Positions 33,890-43,105 of a DNA stretch of 64,000 bases are shown here, piece by piece; the first letter of the stretch is position 1, and every line of letters begins with the position of its first letter. The notes below the pieces were generated by a model that saw only the letters and a list, made by a program, of their open reading frames with translations, made no database searches and was not told the origin of the DNA. Origin of the DNA: Mucilaginibacter xinganensis. Lineage in GTDB: Bacteria; Bacteroidota; Bacteroidia; Sphingobacteriales; Sphingobacteriaceae. The translations under genes and the position numbers were made by a program. Where the stretch lies: NCBI RefSeq assembly GCF_002257585.1, contig NZ_CP022743.1, positions 3,596,001-3,660,000 of the forward strand, read 5' to 3'.

Positions 33890-35014
33890 ATGAACACAGC
33901 CGATCTGTTGCAACGCGCTTTGCGGTTTGATTTTTTGACCCAGGAAGAAGGGGTTTTTCTTTATAAAAATGCCTCCACCGCCGATTTGATGTACACAGCC
34001 AACGAGCTGCGCAAGATCCAGGTGCCACATGGCAAAGTTACCTGGCAGATAGACCGGAATGTGAACACCACAAATGTTTGTATAGCCAATTGCAAGTTTT
34101 GCAACTTTTTCCGCCGCCCCGGTCACGAGGATAGCTACATAACTGACATTGAAACCTACAAGCAAAAAATAGAAGAAACCTTCCGCTATGGTGGCGATCA
34201 GTTGTTGTTACAGGGCGGGCATCACCCTGATCTGGGACTAAAATTTTATGCCGATACTTTCAGACAGCTTAAAGAACTATATCCAACGCTAAAACTGCAC
34301 TCGTTAGGTCCGCCGGAAATTGCCCACGTTGCCAAACTGGAGGGCATGAGCCACATTGATGTTTTAAGAGAATTGCAGGCCGCAGGCTTAGATTCATTAC
34401 CGGGCGCTGGTGCTGAAATATTGAACGACCGCGTACGCCGGCTGATCAGCAAAGGCAAATGCGGTGGTAGGGAATGGCTGGACGTGATGCGCGCAGCCCA
34501 CCAACTTAACCTGCCGAGCTCTGCAACTATGATGTTTGGCCATATTGAAACCATTGAAGAACGCTTTGAACACCTGGTATGGATCCGCGAGGTACAGTCG
34601 GAAAAACCTGAAGGCGCTTATGGCTTTGTTGCCTTTATCCCATGGCCTTTCCAGGACGACGGCACTTTGCTGCGTAAAGTGAGAGGCATTACCAATAACG
34701 TTACGGGCGACGAATATATCCGTATGATAGCGCTAAGCCGCATCATGCTGCCAAATATCAAAAACATCCAGGCGTCATGGTTAACGGTAGGTAAACAGGT
34801 AGCACAATTATGTCTGCATGCCGGTGCAAATGATTTTGGATCAATAATGATAGAAGAAAATGTAGTTTCTGCTGCTGGCGCCCCCCACCGCTTTACAGCA
34901 AAGGGCATCCAGGAATCAATAAAAGAAGCCGGTTTTGAACCGCAGTTACGTACCCAAAAGTACGACTGGCGCGAAATTCCGACCGCTATTGAAGAGCAGG
35001 TGATAAATTATTAA
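33890..35014 (+). CDS. mqnC: Cyclic dehypoxanthinyl futalosine synthase (radical SAM)
   Basis: The 374-residue protein has the radical-SAM cluster motif CIANCKFCNFF (Cys at about 67, 71, 74), LLLQGGHHPDLGL, and SLPGAGAEILNDRVR. GAYGFVAFIPWPFQDDGT near the C-terminal half is typical of MqnC, as opposed to MqnE. It closes the ring of dehypoxanthine futalosine in the futalosine route to menaquinone. No other mqn gene is adjacent. The ATG at 33890 is preferred to a TTG two codons upstream. Confidence 0.93.
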   Translation: MNTADLLQRALRFDFLTQEEGVFLYKNASTADLMYTANELRKIQVPHGKVTWQIDRNVNTTNVCIANCKFCNFFRRPGHEDSYITDIETYKQKIEETFRYGGDQLLLQGGHHPDLGLKFYADTFRQLKELYPTLKLHSLGPPEIAHVAKLEGMSHIDVLRELQAAGLDSLPGAGAEILNDRVRRLISKGKCGGREWLDVMRAAHQLNLPSSATMMFGHIETIEERFEHLVWIREVQSEKPEGAYGFVAFIPWPFQDDGTLLRKVRGITNNVTGDEYIRMIALSRIMLPNIKNIQASWLTVGKQVAQLCLHAGANDFGSIMIEENVVSAAGAPHRFTAKGIQESIKEAGFEPQLRTQKYDWREIPTAIEEQVINY

Positions 35015-35029
35015 TGGAACCCGAAAGGT

Positions 35030-35074
35030 AGTAAAGTCCGAAAGTAGAAAGCACTTTTGCTTACGGACTTTACT
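35030..35074 (+). terminator. Terminator-like inverted repeat after mqnC
   Basis: AGTAAAGTCCG (35030-35040) and CGGACTTTACT (35064-35074) are perfect complements with a 23-base loop, followed by TTTTTAA. Similar AGTCCG wording continues to about 35185 and also occurs at the 3' end of nuoB. Confidence 0.6.
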
Positions 35075-35192
35075 TTTTAACAAGCACTTTAGTCCGTTGC
35101 TAAGCAGATACTATGATTTTTTACCTTTAGCGTGTATTTCGGCCTTTAGCGGCTTCCGCACATCCGGACTTTTCACTACTTTCGGGCTTGAA

Positions 35193-35753
35193 ATGGACAA
35201 CATCGAACAGTATATAGAAGCACTTATATTCGCATCTGAACAAAGCATCCGTACCGAGGAGATCCTTTACTGCCTGCAATCAGCTTTTAACCAGGATTTT
35301 AGTGAGGATGAAATAAACAGGTGCATCCAAAATATTACTGATAAATACAACGATAAGCAATTTGCCATTGAGATAGTTAAAATAAGCAACGGCTATCAAT
35401 TTTTAACAAAAAAAGACTACCACCAGGTAATCAGCCTCCTTCAGGCGCAGCGCTCAAAAAAGAAACTGAGCCAGGCCGCCCTGGAAACACTCGCTATTAT
35501 CGCCTACAAACAACCGGTAACCAAACCCGATATTGAACAAATTCGTGGGGTAAACTGCGACTACTCCATTCAAAAGTTACTGGAGAAAGAATTGATTGCC
35601 ATTGTAGGCAAATCAGAAGCGTTAGGCAAGCCCATACTGTATGGTACCAGCAGTCTTTTCATGGATTATTTTGGCATAAATAGCATTAGTGAATTGCCTC
35701 AAATGAAAGATTTTACCGATAATACCGTTTCCATTGGCGAACAATCGGAATAA
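35193..35753 (+). CDS. scpB: SMC-associated segregation/condensation protein ScpB
   Basis: The 186-residue protein has two winged-helix units. NIEQYIEALIFASEQSIRTE starts the first; LSQAALETLAIIAYKQPVTK with PDIEQIRGVNCDYSIQKLLE defines the second and is the ScpB signature. GKPILYGTSSLFMDYFGI closes the fold. It works with SMC and ScpA in chromosome condensation. ScpA is not adjacent. The ATG at 35193 is chosen because the upstream frame is repeat-like intergenic DNA. Confidence 0.94.
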   Translation: MDNIEQYIEALIFASEQSIRTEEILYCLQSAFNQDFSEDEINRCIQNITDKYNDKQFAIEIVKISNGYQFLTKKDYHQVISLLQAQRSKKKLSQAALETLAIIAYKQPVTKPDIEQIRGVNCDYSIQKLLEKELIAIVGKSEALGKPILYGTSSLFMDYFGINSISELPQMKDFTDNTVSIGEQSE

Positions 35754-35915
35754 AAATCCGCAATTCCCTTATAAACAAAACAAAAATATTTTTTTTGAAT
35801 TTGCTGTTTTTAATGAAAATGATTTTGATTATTTTTACTAAGAAATACAACCAACCGAATATGTTTATTTGTGCTTAGGCGCAATTATTAATGAAAAAAG
35901 TTTTACTAAAAAATC

Positions 35916-36110
35916 ATGGCAATGGGAACTCCAAAAAAACCTGTAACTAAAAAAGTTGAAAACACGGGCGAGGAAGAAGAAGATGATGATAGCACGCTTG
36001 ATCAGAAACCCAAGAAAAAGGTAGATGATGATGACGATGACTTTGATGGCCCTTTAGACGACTTAGGGTTTGAAAGTTATGGGGATGACGATGACGACGA
36101 CGATTATTGA
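35916..36110 (+). CDS. Small highly acidic protein
   Basis: The 64-residue protein has a basic N-terminus (MAMGTPKKPVTKKVE) and Asp/Glu-rich tracts (EEEEDDD, DDDDDDFDGPLDDLGF, DDDDDDDY). Comparable acidic proteins are common in Bacteroidota and of unknown function; they may act as chaperone-like or nucleic-acid-mimic proteins, which is speculation. It is followed by a clear terminator. Confidence 0.8.
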   Translation: MAMGTPKKPVTKKVENTGEEEEDDDSTLDQKPKKKVDDDDDDFDGPLDDLGFESYGDDDDDDDY

Positions 36111-36137
36111 TCTTTAAAAAATAAAAACTACTTTAAA

Positions 36138-36170
36138 GCATCCGGGCCATGCCTGCGGATGCTTTTTTTT
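36138..36170 (+). terminator. Intrinsic terminator after acidic protein gene
   Basis: GCATCCG (36138-36144) pairs with CGGATGC (36156-36162), followed by eight T. It covers the alternative upstream start (36159) of the next gene, supporting the start at 36201. Confidence 0.88.
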
Positions 36171-36200
36171 ATATTAGCCGTTTTCAGGCAAAATACACCT

Positions 36201-37322
36201 ATGATTATAACTGAAGTAAAGGATAAAGCCACAAAAAAAACATTTTTAGATACCGCCAGGATAATTTATAAAAACGACCCAATCTGGGTTTGCCCGCTTG
36301 ATAACGATATTGAGGCGGTTTTTGATCCGGCTAAAAACAATTTTCATAAAGATGGAAAATGCACCCGCTGGGTACTTACCGATGCTGACGGGAAATTAAT
36401 CGGTCGCGTGGCGGCTTTTATAAATAATAAAAAAGCCTATAATTACGACCAACCAACCGGCGGTATGGGCTTCTTTGAATGTATAAACAATAAGGAGGCT
36501 GCATTTTTATTGTTTGATACCGCTAAGACGTGGTTGAAGCAGAATGGAATGCAGGCCATGGACGGGCCGATAAACTTTGGTGAAAATGATAATTTCTGGG
36601 GACTGTTGGTTGAAGGATTTATCCCTCCCTCCTACGGGATGAATTATAATCCGCCCTATTACCAGGCACTTTTTGAAAACTATGGCTTTAAAACACTTTA
36701 TGCGCAAATAACTAACCATTTAGATATTTTAAAGCCATTCCCTGAACGATTTTACAAAATAGCAAAATGGGTTACACAAAAGCCGGGATATGAATTTAAA
36801 CACTTAAAAGCAGGTGAAATTGAAAAGTTTGCAGCCGATTTTATGGAGATTTATAACGATGCATGGAAAGATTTTGAAAATTTTGTCCCGATCACACATG
36901 CAACCATTGCCGAAAGCTTTAAAAAAATGAAAGCCATTATGGACGAAAACCTGATCTGGTTTGCGTATATTAATAATGAACCCGCGGCGTTTATGATCAT
37001 CCTGCCTGACGCAAACCCAATGATAAAGTCTTTAAAGGGCAAGCTCAACCTGGTTGGCAAACTTAAATTTCTATATAATAAATGGAAAGGGGTGTCTCGG
37101 ATGCGGGCAGTTGTGATGGGGACCAAACAAAAATTTCAGAACCATGGTGTAGAGTCTGCGCTATTCATAACGCTGGGAGAATATGTTTTACCTTTAAATC
37201 AGTACACCGAACTTGAATTATCCTGGGTTGGCGATTTTAACGATAAAATGATTGCCATGCACAAGGCTATGGGAGCACAATTTGGCAAACGACATTTAAC
37301 GATGCGTTATATATTTGAGTAA
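36201..37322 (+). CDS. GNAT-like acetyltransferase-fold protein
   Basis: The 373-residue protein has an N-terminal part with FLDTARIIYKNDPIWVCPLD and GRVAAFINNKKAYNYDQPTG. A middle segment AMDGPINFGENDNFWGLLVE and a C-terminal GNAT-like half (FAYINNEPAAFMIILPDANP ... NHGVESALFITLGEYV) follow. The pattern is that of the large YghO-type proteins with a double GNAT fold found in many Bacteroidota. The substrate is unknown. No signal peptide. It is convergent with the XRE regulator gene. Confidence 0.75.
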   Translation: MIITEVKDKATKKTFLDTARIIYKNDPIWVCPLDNDIEAVFDPAKNNFHKDGKCTRWVLTDADGKLIGRVAAFINNKKAYNYDQPTGGMGFFECINNKEAAFLLFDTAKTWLKQNGMQAMDGPINFGENDNFWGLLVEGFIPPSYGMNYNPPYYQALFENYGFKTLYAQITNHLDILKPFPERFYKIAKWVTQKPGYEFKHLKAGEIEKFAADFMEIYNDAWKDFENFVPITHATIAESFKKMKAIMDENLIWFAYINNEPAAFMIILPDANPMIKSLKGKLNLVGKLKFLYNKWKGVSRMRAVVMGTKQKFQNHGVESALFITLGEYVLPLNQYTELELSWVGDFNDKMIAMHKAMGAQFGKRHLTMRYIFE

Positions 37323-37442
37323 TCTCCCAAAGCACCTGATATTGTTGCATTGCACACATCAGGTAATGTTCCCTTACAATTAACGCAGCTATTCATTACA
37401 GTCAATTCAGGTAAATCACCGCTGATTTTCTATAATTTAATA

Positions 37443-37784
37443 TCAGGCGGTTACCCGGTTATGCCTTAACTCTTCAAATAATTCAATGACCTTTTTTTGT
37501 AAATCGATAACTTCTGTTTCGCGATCCATTAATTTTTTGTTAATGGTCTCCAATTCATTAATCGCTTTTTGATCCTGCTCTGAATCGGTAAACGTAAGTA
37601 ACTGAACTACCGTCATTTCAAACAGCGTAGCTATCTGTTCTAACCTTGATAAATTGATATCAGTAATTCCTGTTTCAATTTTCGAAAAAGCCGGAATAGA
37701 AATATCCAATCTTTTAGCTACATCTTCCTGGCTCCATCCTTTCTGGTGGCGTAGTAACCTGATTTTTTTTCCGAGTGTCTTCAT
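37443..37784 (-). CDS. XRE-family helix-turn-helix regulator
   Basis: The 113-residue protein contains an HTH_3 domain at 5-60 (LRHQKGWSQEDVAKRLDISI, then PAFSKIETGITDINLSRLEQ) followed by a coiled-coil C-terminus (ELETINKKLMDRETEVIDLQ). It is a DNA-binding regulator; the coiled coil would support dimerisation. No toxin partner is adjacent. The regulated genes are unknown. Confidence 0.88.
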   Translation of the reverse strand: MKTLGKKIRLLRHQKGWSQEDVAKRLDISIPAFSKIETGITDINLSRLEQIATLFEMTVVQLLTFTDSEQDQKAINELETINKKLMDRETEVIDLQKKVIELFEELRHNRVTA

Positions 37785-37983
37785 TTAGTCTTAAAGGTTA
37801 AAAGATTTCGCAATAGTTAATTTTTATTACAATTATATTCAATATCCTGTTAATTATCAACTATTTTAAATAATATTTTATTTCGCTGTGAAGATACATT
37901 ATTGCACTAAAAAATCTTATATATTGACAATTATTATTATACCTAAGATACGCATTTAATTATTAAATTTATTGCTTCGTAAT

Positions 37984-38826
37984 TTATTTTAATAATAAAA
38001 CAGGAACCGCTGAACTCTCCAGCAATTGCTTTGAAACACTAGTATGTAACAACGACTGCAGGAAACTATATTTATGTGGGAGTGCTATCACTATTTGAGC
38101 GTCACTTTTCTTGGCAAAAAGCAATATTCCATTAATAATATCTGAATTTTCAATGAAATAATACTTAGGATAATAAGGCATAAGCGCCTCATATAGTACC
38201 GTTTGCTTCGCTATTTTTTCCGCATCCTTGTTAGCTCCCCTATTGGAAATATTAACTACGAGCGGCTCAAATGCTCTTCGTTTAAGTAGTGCCAGCAACG
38301 GCTCCAGTGGCCCCACGTACGTAACTTTATTAAAATCGCAAGCCACAACAACTCTTTTTATTTGCTCAATGGCGCAGGCGGGAGGCACTACAATTACCGG
38401 AACACTGCTTATTTTTGAAATATCTGCTACGTGGCTGCCTATCTTAGCGTCATCGTTACTGCTATTTCCCCTGCTTCCTATAATCACCAGGCCTGCTTTT
38501 TTACTGGCAATATTCTCAACAACAGCACGTACCAAATGTGTGCGATTTAAACGGGTGCTTATTTGCACACCAGGCCTTACTTTCTTTTGCAGTTCTTGTT
38601 TAAAATCTTCCAGTTTTTTTTGTCTTTCAGCAGCGTTACGTTCAACTTCTTCTTCCGTTACCAACACCATATCCGGATTGGGCAGCATTGTTTCATAAAC
38701 GGATACATAATATGCATTAAGCAAAACGATATGCTCAACCTCAGTTTGGTGGCTTAAGGCAGCAGCAAATTCAGCGGCATGAGCCGCGGTTTCCGAAAAA
38801 TCAATTGGAACAAGATATGTTTTCAT
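37984..38826 (-). CDS. Tandem universal stress protein (UspA-type)
   Basis: The 280-residue protein has two UspA-like domains. The first starts TYLVPIDFSETAAHAAEFAA and contains VIIGSRGNSSNDDAKIGSHV, a G-2x-G-9x-G/S-like ATP loop. The second is more divergent (ending SVSKQLLESSAVPVLLLK). Double UspA proteins are common in Bacteroidota and respond to stress or energy limitation. A TAACTTTG box on the minus strand (38878-38885) lies about 55 bases upstream. Confidence 0.9.
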   Translation of the reverse strand: MKTYLVPIDFSETAAHAAEFAAALSHQTEVEHIVLLNAYYVSVYETMLPNPDMVLVTEEEVERNAAERQKKLEDFKQELQKKVRPGVQISTRLNRTHLVRAVVENIASKKAGLVIIGSRGNSSNDDAKIGSHVADISKISSVPVIVVPPACAIEQIKRVVVACDFNKVTYVGPLEPLLALLKRRAFEPLVVNISNRGANKDAEKIAKQTVLYEALMPYYPKYYFIENSDIINGILLFAKKSDAQIVIALPHKYSFLQSLLHTSVSKQLLESSAVPVLLLK

Positions 38827-39170
38827 TACTAAGAATTTAATATTATACTTTTGACCATTTGGGTCTAAAAGTTAAAACAAAGTTACCGCCCGCAATTAAA
38901 TACTTCGTCAGGTACATCACATATTATCTTCCTAAAAATATAAAAATCACAGCAGAATTTAAGGTTAAACGGTATAAATTTAACGGCGATATTATTTAAA
39001 CAAAAAGTATTTCAGCGAATTAGCTATTTAATGAATATCGGAAACGCATCGGTGCACCATCCAGCGGTTTTATATTACGATTTAAGGCTTTATAAAAGCA
39101 AAATAGCCTGCAGATTACTATCCCGCAGTCTATTTAAATATTACTTATACTTACAGTTAAATTTCAATAT

Positions 39171-40007
39171 CTATTTTACAAATTTCGCAGCTACCCAGTC
39201 TTTATTTTTTTTATGGCTGATGTACTTCAGTCCATATTTGCGGGCCTCTTCGGTAATGATGTCAAGGTCTGGGGCTTCATAGAATCCGCTGAAATATATT
39301 TCACCATCGGTTTTCAACACCTGGCTGTAGCGCTCCATCTGGTCAATAAGAATATTGCGGTTAATATTGGCTAAAATAATATCAAAACTTTCCTCCGGGA
39401 CAACTTCTTTCGAGCCGCAAAGTGCAGTGATATTTTCTATATGATTTAGCTGGGCGTTTTCAATGGTGCTTGCATAGCAAATTGGGTCGTAGTCAATAGC
39501 GGTAATTTCCGCAGCACCTAATTTTGAAGCCATGATAGCCAAAATACCGGTTCCGCAGCCCATGTCCAGCACTTTTTTGCCGGCAAACTCATTTTCAAGT
39601 ACAAGTTCCAGCATCATAGCCGTGGTTTGATGGTGCCCTGTACCGAAGGCCATTTTAGGGTCGATAACTATCTCATAAGGAAATTGGGACTTTGGCTGAT
39701 GAAAGGTAGCCCGCACAAAAATTTGATTGCCAATTTCTATCGGTTCAAAATTGCTCTCCCAAACCTCGTTCCAGTTCTTTTGCGGGATCAGCGTTACTTC
39801 ATAACTAAAAGCAAACAAGTCACGGTAAGACAGTAGCATCTCATCCAGCAGTTCCCGGTTAAAATCATCAACAGGAATATACGCCTTAAAACCAAAATCA
39901 AGCTCTTCAAAAGTATCAAAACCAATTTCGCCCAAAGCGTTTATCAAAAGGTCCTGTTGATAGTCTTCGGTAGTTATGGTAGTAAAAAGCAATTCGTAAT
40001 AGTTCAT
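39171..40007 (-). CDS. prmA: Ribosomal protein L11 methyltransferase
   Basis: The 278-residue protein has an N-terminal substrate domain (WNEVWESNFEPIEIGNQIFV) and a class I SAM domain with VLDMGCGTGILAIMASKLGA. DPKMAFGTGHHQTTAMMLEL is diagnostic for PrmA, and DIILANINRNILI is the N/D-P-P-Y-like post-motif. It trimethylates L11. It follows a membrane-protein gene by about 50 bases in a reverse-strand run that includes tpiA. Confidence 0.93.
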   Translation of the reverse strand: MNYYELLFTTITTEDYQQDLLINALGEIGFDTFEELDFGFKAYIPVDDFNRELLDEMLLSYRDLFAFSYEVTLIPQKNWNEVWESNFEPIEIGNQIFVRATFHQPKSQFPYEIVIDPKMAFGTGHHQTTAMMLELVLENEFAGKKVLDMGCGTGILAIMASKLGAAEITAIDYDPICYASTIENAQLNHIENITALCGSKEVVPEESFDIILANINRNILIDQMERYSQVLKTDGEIYFSGFYEAPDLDIITEEARKYGLKYISHKKNKDWVAAKFVK

Positions 40008-40056
40008 TTTTGATCAGATATAAGATTTGAAATTACCAAAAGGCAACTGGAGCGCG

Positions 40057-40524
40057 CTATTCTGTTTCGGCGACTTCCTGGCTTTCATGCTTTTCAGGTT
40101 TTTCTTCAAGCAGCAAAAGAATCACAAGGTTAATTAACCAGTATGCTAATTGTACAGCCAGCATAAAACCAACCAGTTTCGCCAGGTTATGTATACCAGC
40201 CTGAGGGTCCCAAATGGCATAACCTATGCCCAGCGCAAATAACAGGCAAATAAAACAAAGATCAAGGATGATGTTTATTTTGTCGGCCACCGTTTTAGCC
40301 AACATTCCCCGCCACACGGGTACAATTATTAACACCTGGGTTAGCAGAGCTATCACAAAAAGCAGCGGTAAAGTATAACGATAAAAAGCCATGAAACTTT
40401 TTAGGTTACCCAACCCCATTTCGTCAATTTTTAACTGAAAGTAAACAGAGCTGTACCGTACCCCCGTAAAAAAGATAAAAAAGCCGATAAAAGGCGGCAG
40501 GATTACTTTTAGTAGCTTTTTCAT
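40057..40524 (-). CDS. Four-helix integral membrane protein, unknown
   Basis: The 155-residue protein has four hydrophobic helices (about 8-24, 50-68, 85-105, 116-138) and an acidic/Lys C-terminal tail (EEKPEKHESQEVAETE). No family is recognised. It lies between tpiA and prmA on the same strand. Confidence 0.72.
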   Translation of the reverse strand: MKKLLKVILPPFIGFFIFFTGVRYSSVYFQLKIDEMGLGNLKSFMAFYRYTLPLLFVIALLTQVLIIVPVWRGMLAKTVADKINIILDLCFICLLFALGIGYAIWDPQAGIHNLAKLVGFMLAVQLAYWLINLVILLLLEEKPEKHESQEVAETE

Positions 40525-40538
40525 GCTTGGGGATGGTG

Positions 40539-40610
40539 ATTAGAGGGTGGCAGAGACCAGAGATTAGCTTACATTCAATACTTACTAATCTCTGATCTTT
40601 CGCCTCTAAT
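40539..40610. repeat. Nested inverted repeats between tpiA and membrane-protein gene
   Basis: CAGAGATTAG (40558-40567) pairs with CTAATCTCTG (40585-40594), and outer ATTAGAGG (40539-40546) with CCTCTAAT (40603-40610). The words resemble the purE 3' repeat (CTAATCTCTAGTCTC) but differ in detail. Confidence 0.65.
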
Positions 40611-40619
40611 TTTTCTAAC

Positions 40620-41384
40620 TCAATTAAATACTTTCACAATATCAATAAAGTCGCGTGATTTAAGCGATGCACCGCCAATTAAACCGCCGTCAATATCGGG
40701 CTGTTCAAAAAGCTCAGGCGCGTTTTTGGGGTTGCAGCTGCCACCGTATAAAATGGTTGTGCTGTCAGCCACCTGCTGATTGTATTTTGCCGCAATCTCT
40801 TTACGAATAAATGCGTGGATCTCCTGCGCCTGCGCTGATGATGCAGTTACGCCGGTCCCTATGGCCCAAACCGGCTCATAAGCAATTACTAATTTAGAAA
40901 ACTCCGTTTCGCCCAGGTGAAATACTCCTTCAACTAACTGGCTTTTGATGATATCGAAATGCTGGTTAGCTTCTCTTTCCTGTAAAGTTTCGCCTATACA
41001 GAAAATTGGGGTTAGGTCGTTCTTTAAAGCGGTATCCGTCTTTTTTGCCAGCAGTTCATTGCTTTCGCCAAAATACTGGCGGCGCTCCGAGTGCCCCAAA
41101 ATAACATAAGCAGCACCAACAGACTTTACCATTTTTGCCGAAATCTCGCCTGTATATGCGCCTGATTCAGCCTGGTGTGCGTTCTGCGCACCCACAGCTA
41201 TGTTGCTATAGCCTTTTGCCAGTTGCGCTATGCTGTGCAAGTGAATAAAAGGGCTGCAAATAACGGCCTGTTGTTTACCGGTAGCCTCGTCTTTAAACAT
41301 GTTTATTATTTCAGAAAACAAGCTTAAACCTTCGTTATAGTCGAGGTTCATTTTCCAGTTTCCGGCAACAATTTTTTTTCTCAT
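40620..41384 (-). CDS. tpiA: Triosephosphate isomerase
   Basis: The 254-residue TIM barrel begins RKKIVAGNWKMNLDYNEGLS and has catalytic GHSERRQYF (His), AYEPVWAIGTG (Glu 168-like) and the phosphate loop LYGGSCNPKNA / GLIGGASL. It interconverts DHAP and glyceraldehyde-3-phosphate. Length and motifs are normal. It lies 116 bases after the GlmU-like gene in the same direction. Confidence 0.97.
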   Translation of the reverse strand: MRKKIVAGNWKMNLDYNEGLSLFSEIINMFKDEATGKQQAVICSPFIHLHSIAQLAKGYSNIAVGAQNAHQAESGAYTGEISAKMVKSVGAAYVILGHSERRQYFGESNELLAKKTDTALKNDLTPIFCIGETLQEREANQHFDIIKSQLVEGVFHLGETEFSKLVIAYEPVWAIGTGVTASSAQAQEIHAFIRKEIAAKYNQQVADSTTILYGGSCNPKNAPELFEQPDIDGGLIGGASLKSRDFIDIVKVFN

Positions 41385-41500
41385 GATTGTATTATTATGT
41401 TGGTTTGTTTTTTGTTGTGGTGGTTGTAAAGGTTGATGTGGTTTTAGGTGTACAGTGGCTGAAATTATTTTACACCCACTATAAACCTTCCAAATCTTAC

Positions 41501-42685
41501 CTAAAACCTTCTGAATTCTTCAGTTAGTTCAAATACGGTTTTTAATATGTGCTTTTCATTATCATCAAATTCGCGGTGATCCCGGCGGGCAAAAACCTTT
41601 TCGGCGGTATCAAACATTTTTTTGATGGAATAAACTTCATAACCCTGCGCACCGCCCCATGAAAAATCAGGAACAAAATTCCGCGGGAAGCCTGCGCCAA
41701 AAACATTGGCACTTACACCTACCACCGTACCCGTGTTAAACATGGTGTTGATGGCGCATTTGGCATGATCAGCCATGATGAGGCCGCAAAACTGCAGTCC
41801 TGTTTTTCTAAAGCGTTGTGCGGTATAATCCCACAGCTTCACATCATCATAGTTATTTTTAAGGTTGGAGTTATTGGAATCGGCGCCGATATTGCACCAC
41901 TCGCCCATTACGGCATTCCCAAGATACCCTTCGTGGCCTTTTGATGAATAACCCCAGATAACCGCGTTATTCAATTCGCCGCCAACCCTTGAATAAGGGC
42001 CCACGGTTGTTGCGCCGTAGATCTTGGCCCCCATCTTAACCTGCGAATGCTCGCAAATGGCAAAAGCTCCACGAATATGGGTACCTTCCCAAACCTCGGT
42101 ATTAGCGGCCAGGTAAATGGGGCCATTTGTGGTATTAAAGGTTGAGCAATCGGCAATGGCTCCTTCTTCAGCAAAAAAATCGTCGCCTATTATAATATTA
42201 GTAGCACCAATTGAAGCGCTGCTGCGCCCGTTGGTAAGTAATTTATAATCCTTGCGGAGTTCTATATCGTTCTTTCTGAAAATATCCTCCGGAAATCTGA
42301 TAATCACCGGGGTATTATCTAAAACAGTGACAGATGAAAAATCATTACGCGGATCGAAACCGGCTGCGTCAACAGCATTTAATTTAACGGCAAGCAGTTG
42401 ATCTCCATATTTTAAAGCCTCACCATTTTGCAGGCGGTCAATGGCTTCGAGCAATTGTTCATCCGGGCAAACACCACCAAAAATAAAGATGTTATTCTGC
42501 TCAATTTTTACCGGAAACTTGCCCTGCAGCCAGGGTTGGGTAAAATAAGAAGTATCCTGTTTTAAGTATTTGGCCCACTTTTCGGCAATAGTAAGGATGC
42601 CGATGCGCAGGTTGGCAACAGGGCGGGTAAAAGTTAAGGGTAGAAGCGTTTGATGTGCGTTATCGTCGAATAAGATAATTGCCAT
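41501..42685 (-). CDS. GlmU-like putative sugar nucleotidyltransferase with left-handed beta-helix
   Basis: The 394-residue protein has an N-terminal domain starting MAIILFDDNAHQTLLPLTFT and RPVANLRIGILTIAEKWAKY. This differs from classic GlmU (no GxGxRM P-loop) and matches the Bacteroidota GlmU-family branch. The C-terminal half is a hexapeptide-repeat left-handed beta-helix (ANTEVWEGTHIRGAFAICEH, SRVGGELNNAVIWGYSSKGH, GTVVGVSANVFGAGF). Such proteins may handle UDP-GlcNAc synthesis or regulation, but activity is unproven. It follows rpmE2 across a terminator. Confidence 0.8.
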   Translation of the reverse strand: MAIILFDDNAHQTLLPLTFTRPVANLRIGILTIAEKWAKYLKQDTSYFTQPWLQGKFPVKIEQNNIFIFGGVCPDEQLLEAIDRLQNGEALKYGDQLLAVKLNAVDAAGFDPRNDFSSVTVLDNTPVIIRFPEDIFRKNDIELRKDYKLLTNGRSSASIGATNIIIGDDFFAEEGAIADCSTFNTTNGPIYLAANTEVWEGTHIRGAFAICEHSQVKMGAKIYGATTVGPYSRVGGELNNAVIWGYSSKGHEGYLGNAVMGEWCNIGADSNNSNLKNNYDDVKLWDYTAQRFRKTGLQFCGLIMADHAKCAINTMFNTGTVVGVSANVFGAGFPRNFVPDFSWGGAQGYEVYSIKKMFDTAEKVFARRDHREFDDNEKHILKTVFELTEEFRRF

Positions 42686-42701
42686 GGTGCAAAAATAAAA
42701 A

Positions 42702-42727
42702 AAGTCCCCCGATGTACCGGGAGACTT
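42702..42727 (-). terminator. Intrinsic terminator of rpmE2
   Basis: AAGTCCCCCG and CGGGAGACTT-like arms (42702-42711 / 42718-42727, one mismatch) enclose a 6-base loop. On the minus strand a T-rich run (TTTTTATTTTT) follows. Confidence 0.8.
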
Positions 42728-42753
42728 GCAAATATTTTATAGAAAAAACAAAA

Positions 42754-43002
42754 TTACTTTTTGTTGTAACGGGTACGGAATTTATCAATACGCCCTGCAG
42801 TATCAACCAGTTTCATTTTACCAGTATAAAAAGGGTGTGAAGTATGAGAAATTTCTAATTTAATCAGCGGATACTCATTGCCATCTTCCCATTTTATGGT
42901 TTCGCGGCTATCGATGCATGATTTGGTTATAAAAGAATATTCGTTCGACATATCCTTAAATACAACTAACCTATAGTTTGATGGGTGCAGATCTTTTTTC
43001 AT
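42754..43002 (-). CDS. rpmE2: Ribosomal protein L31, type B
   Basis: The 82-residue protein begins [20 protein letters not shown] and includes [20 protein letters not shown], the L31 signature. It has the longer type B form and lacks the CxxC zinc ligands, so it is the zinc-independent form. A TACATTTG -7 box on the minus strand (43032-43039) lies about 30 bases upstream, giving a short leader. Confidence 0.95.
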   Translation of the reverse strand: MKKDLHPSNYRLVVFKDMSNEYSFITKSCIDSRETIKWEDGNEYPLIKLEISHTSHPFYTGKMKLVDTAGRIDKFRTRYNKK

Positions 43003-43031
43003 TGTGTTATAACTTCCTTATAAAAGAGGTG

Positions 43032-43039
43032 CAAATGTA
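43032..43039 (-). promoter_or_regulatory. -7 box (TACATTTG) of rpmE2
   Basis: An exact TAnnTTTG match on the minus strand, 30 bases before the ATG at 43002. The -33 element is not clear. Confidence 0.4.
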
Positions 43040-43105
43040 GTAATAATTATTTAATATGAAAAAGGTATTTTAAAATAGTGGTCAGAGGCAACCCAAATCA
43101 ACAGC

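Noticed and set aside
39031..39282. 83-codon plus-strand frame overlapping prmA 3' end
   Set aside because: Half of it is antisense to prmA and composition is not protein-like; the remainder is AT-rich intergenic sequence.
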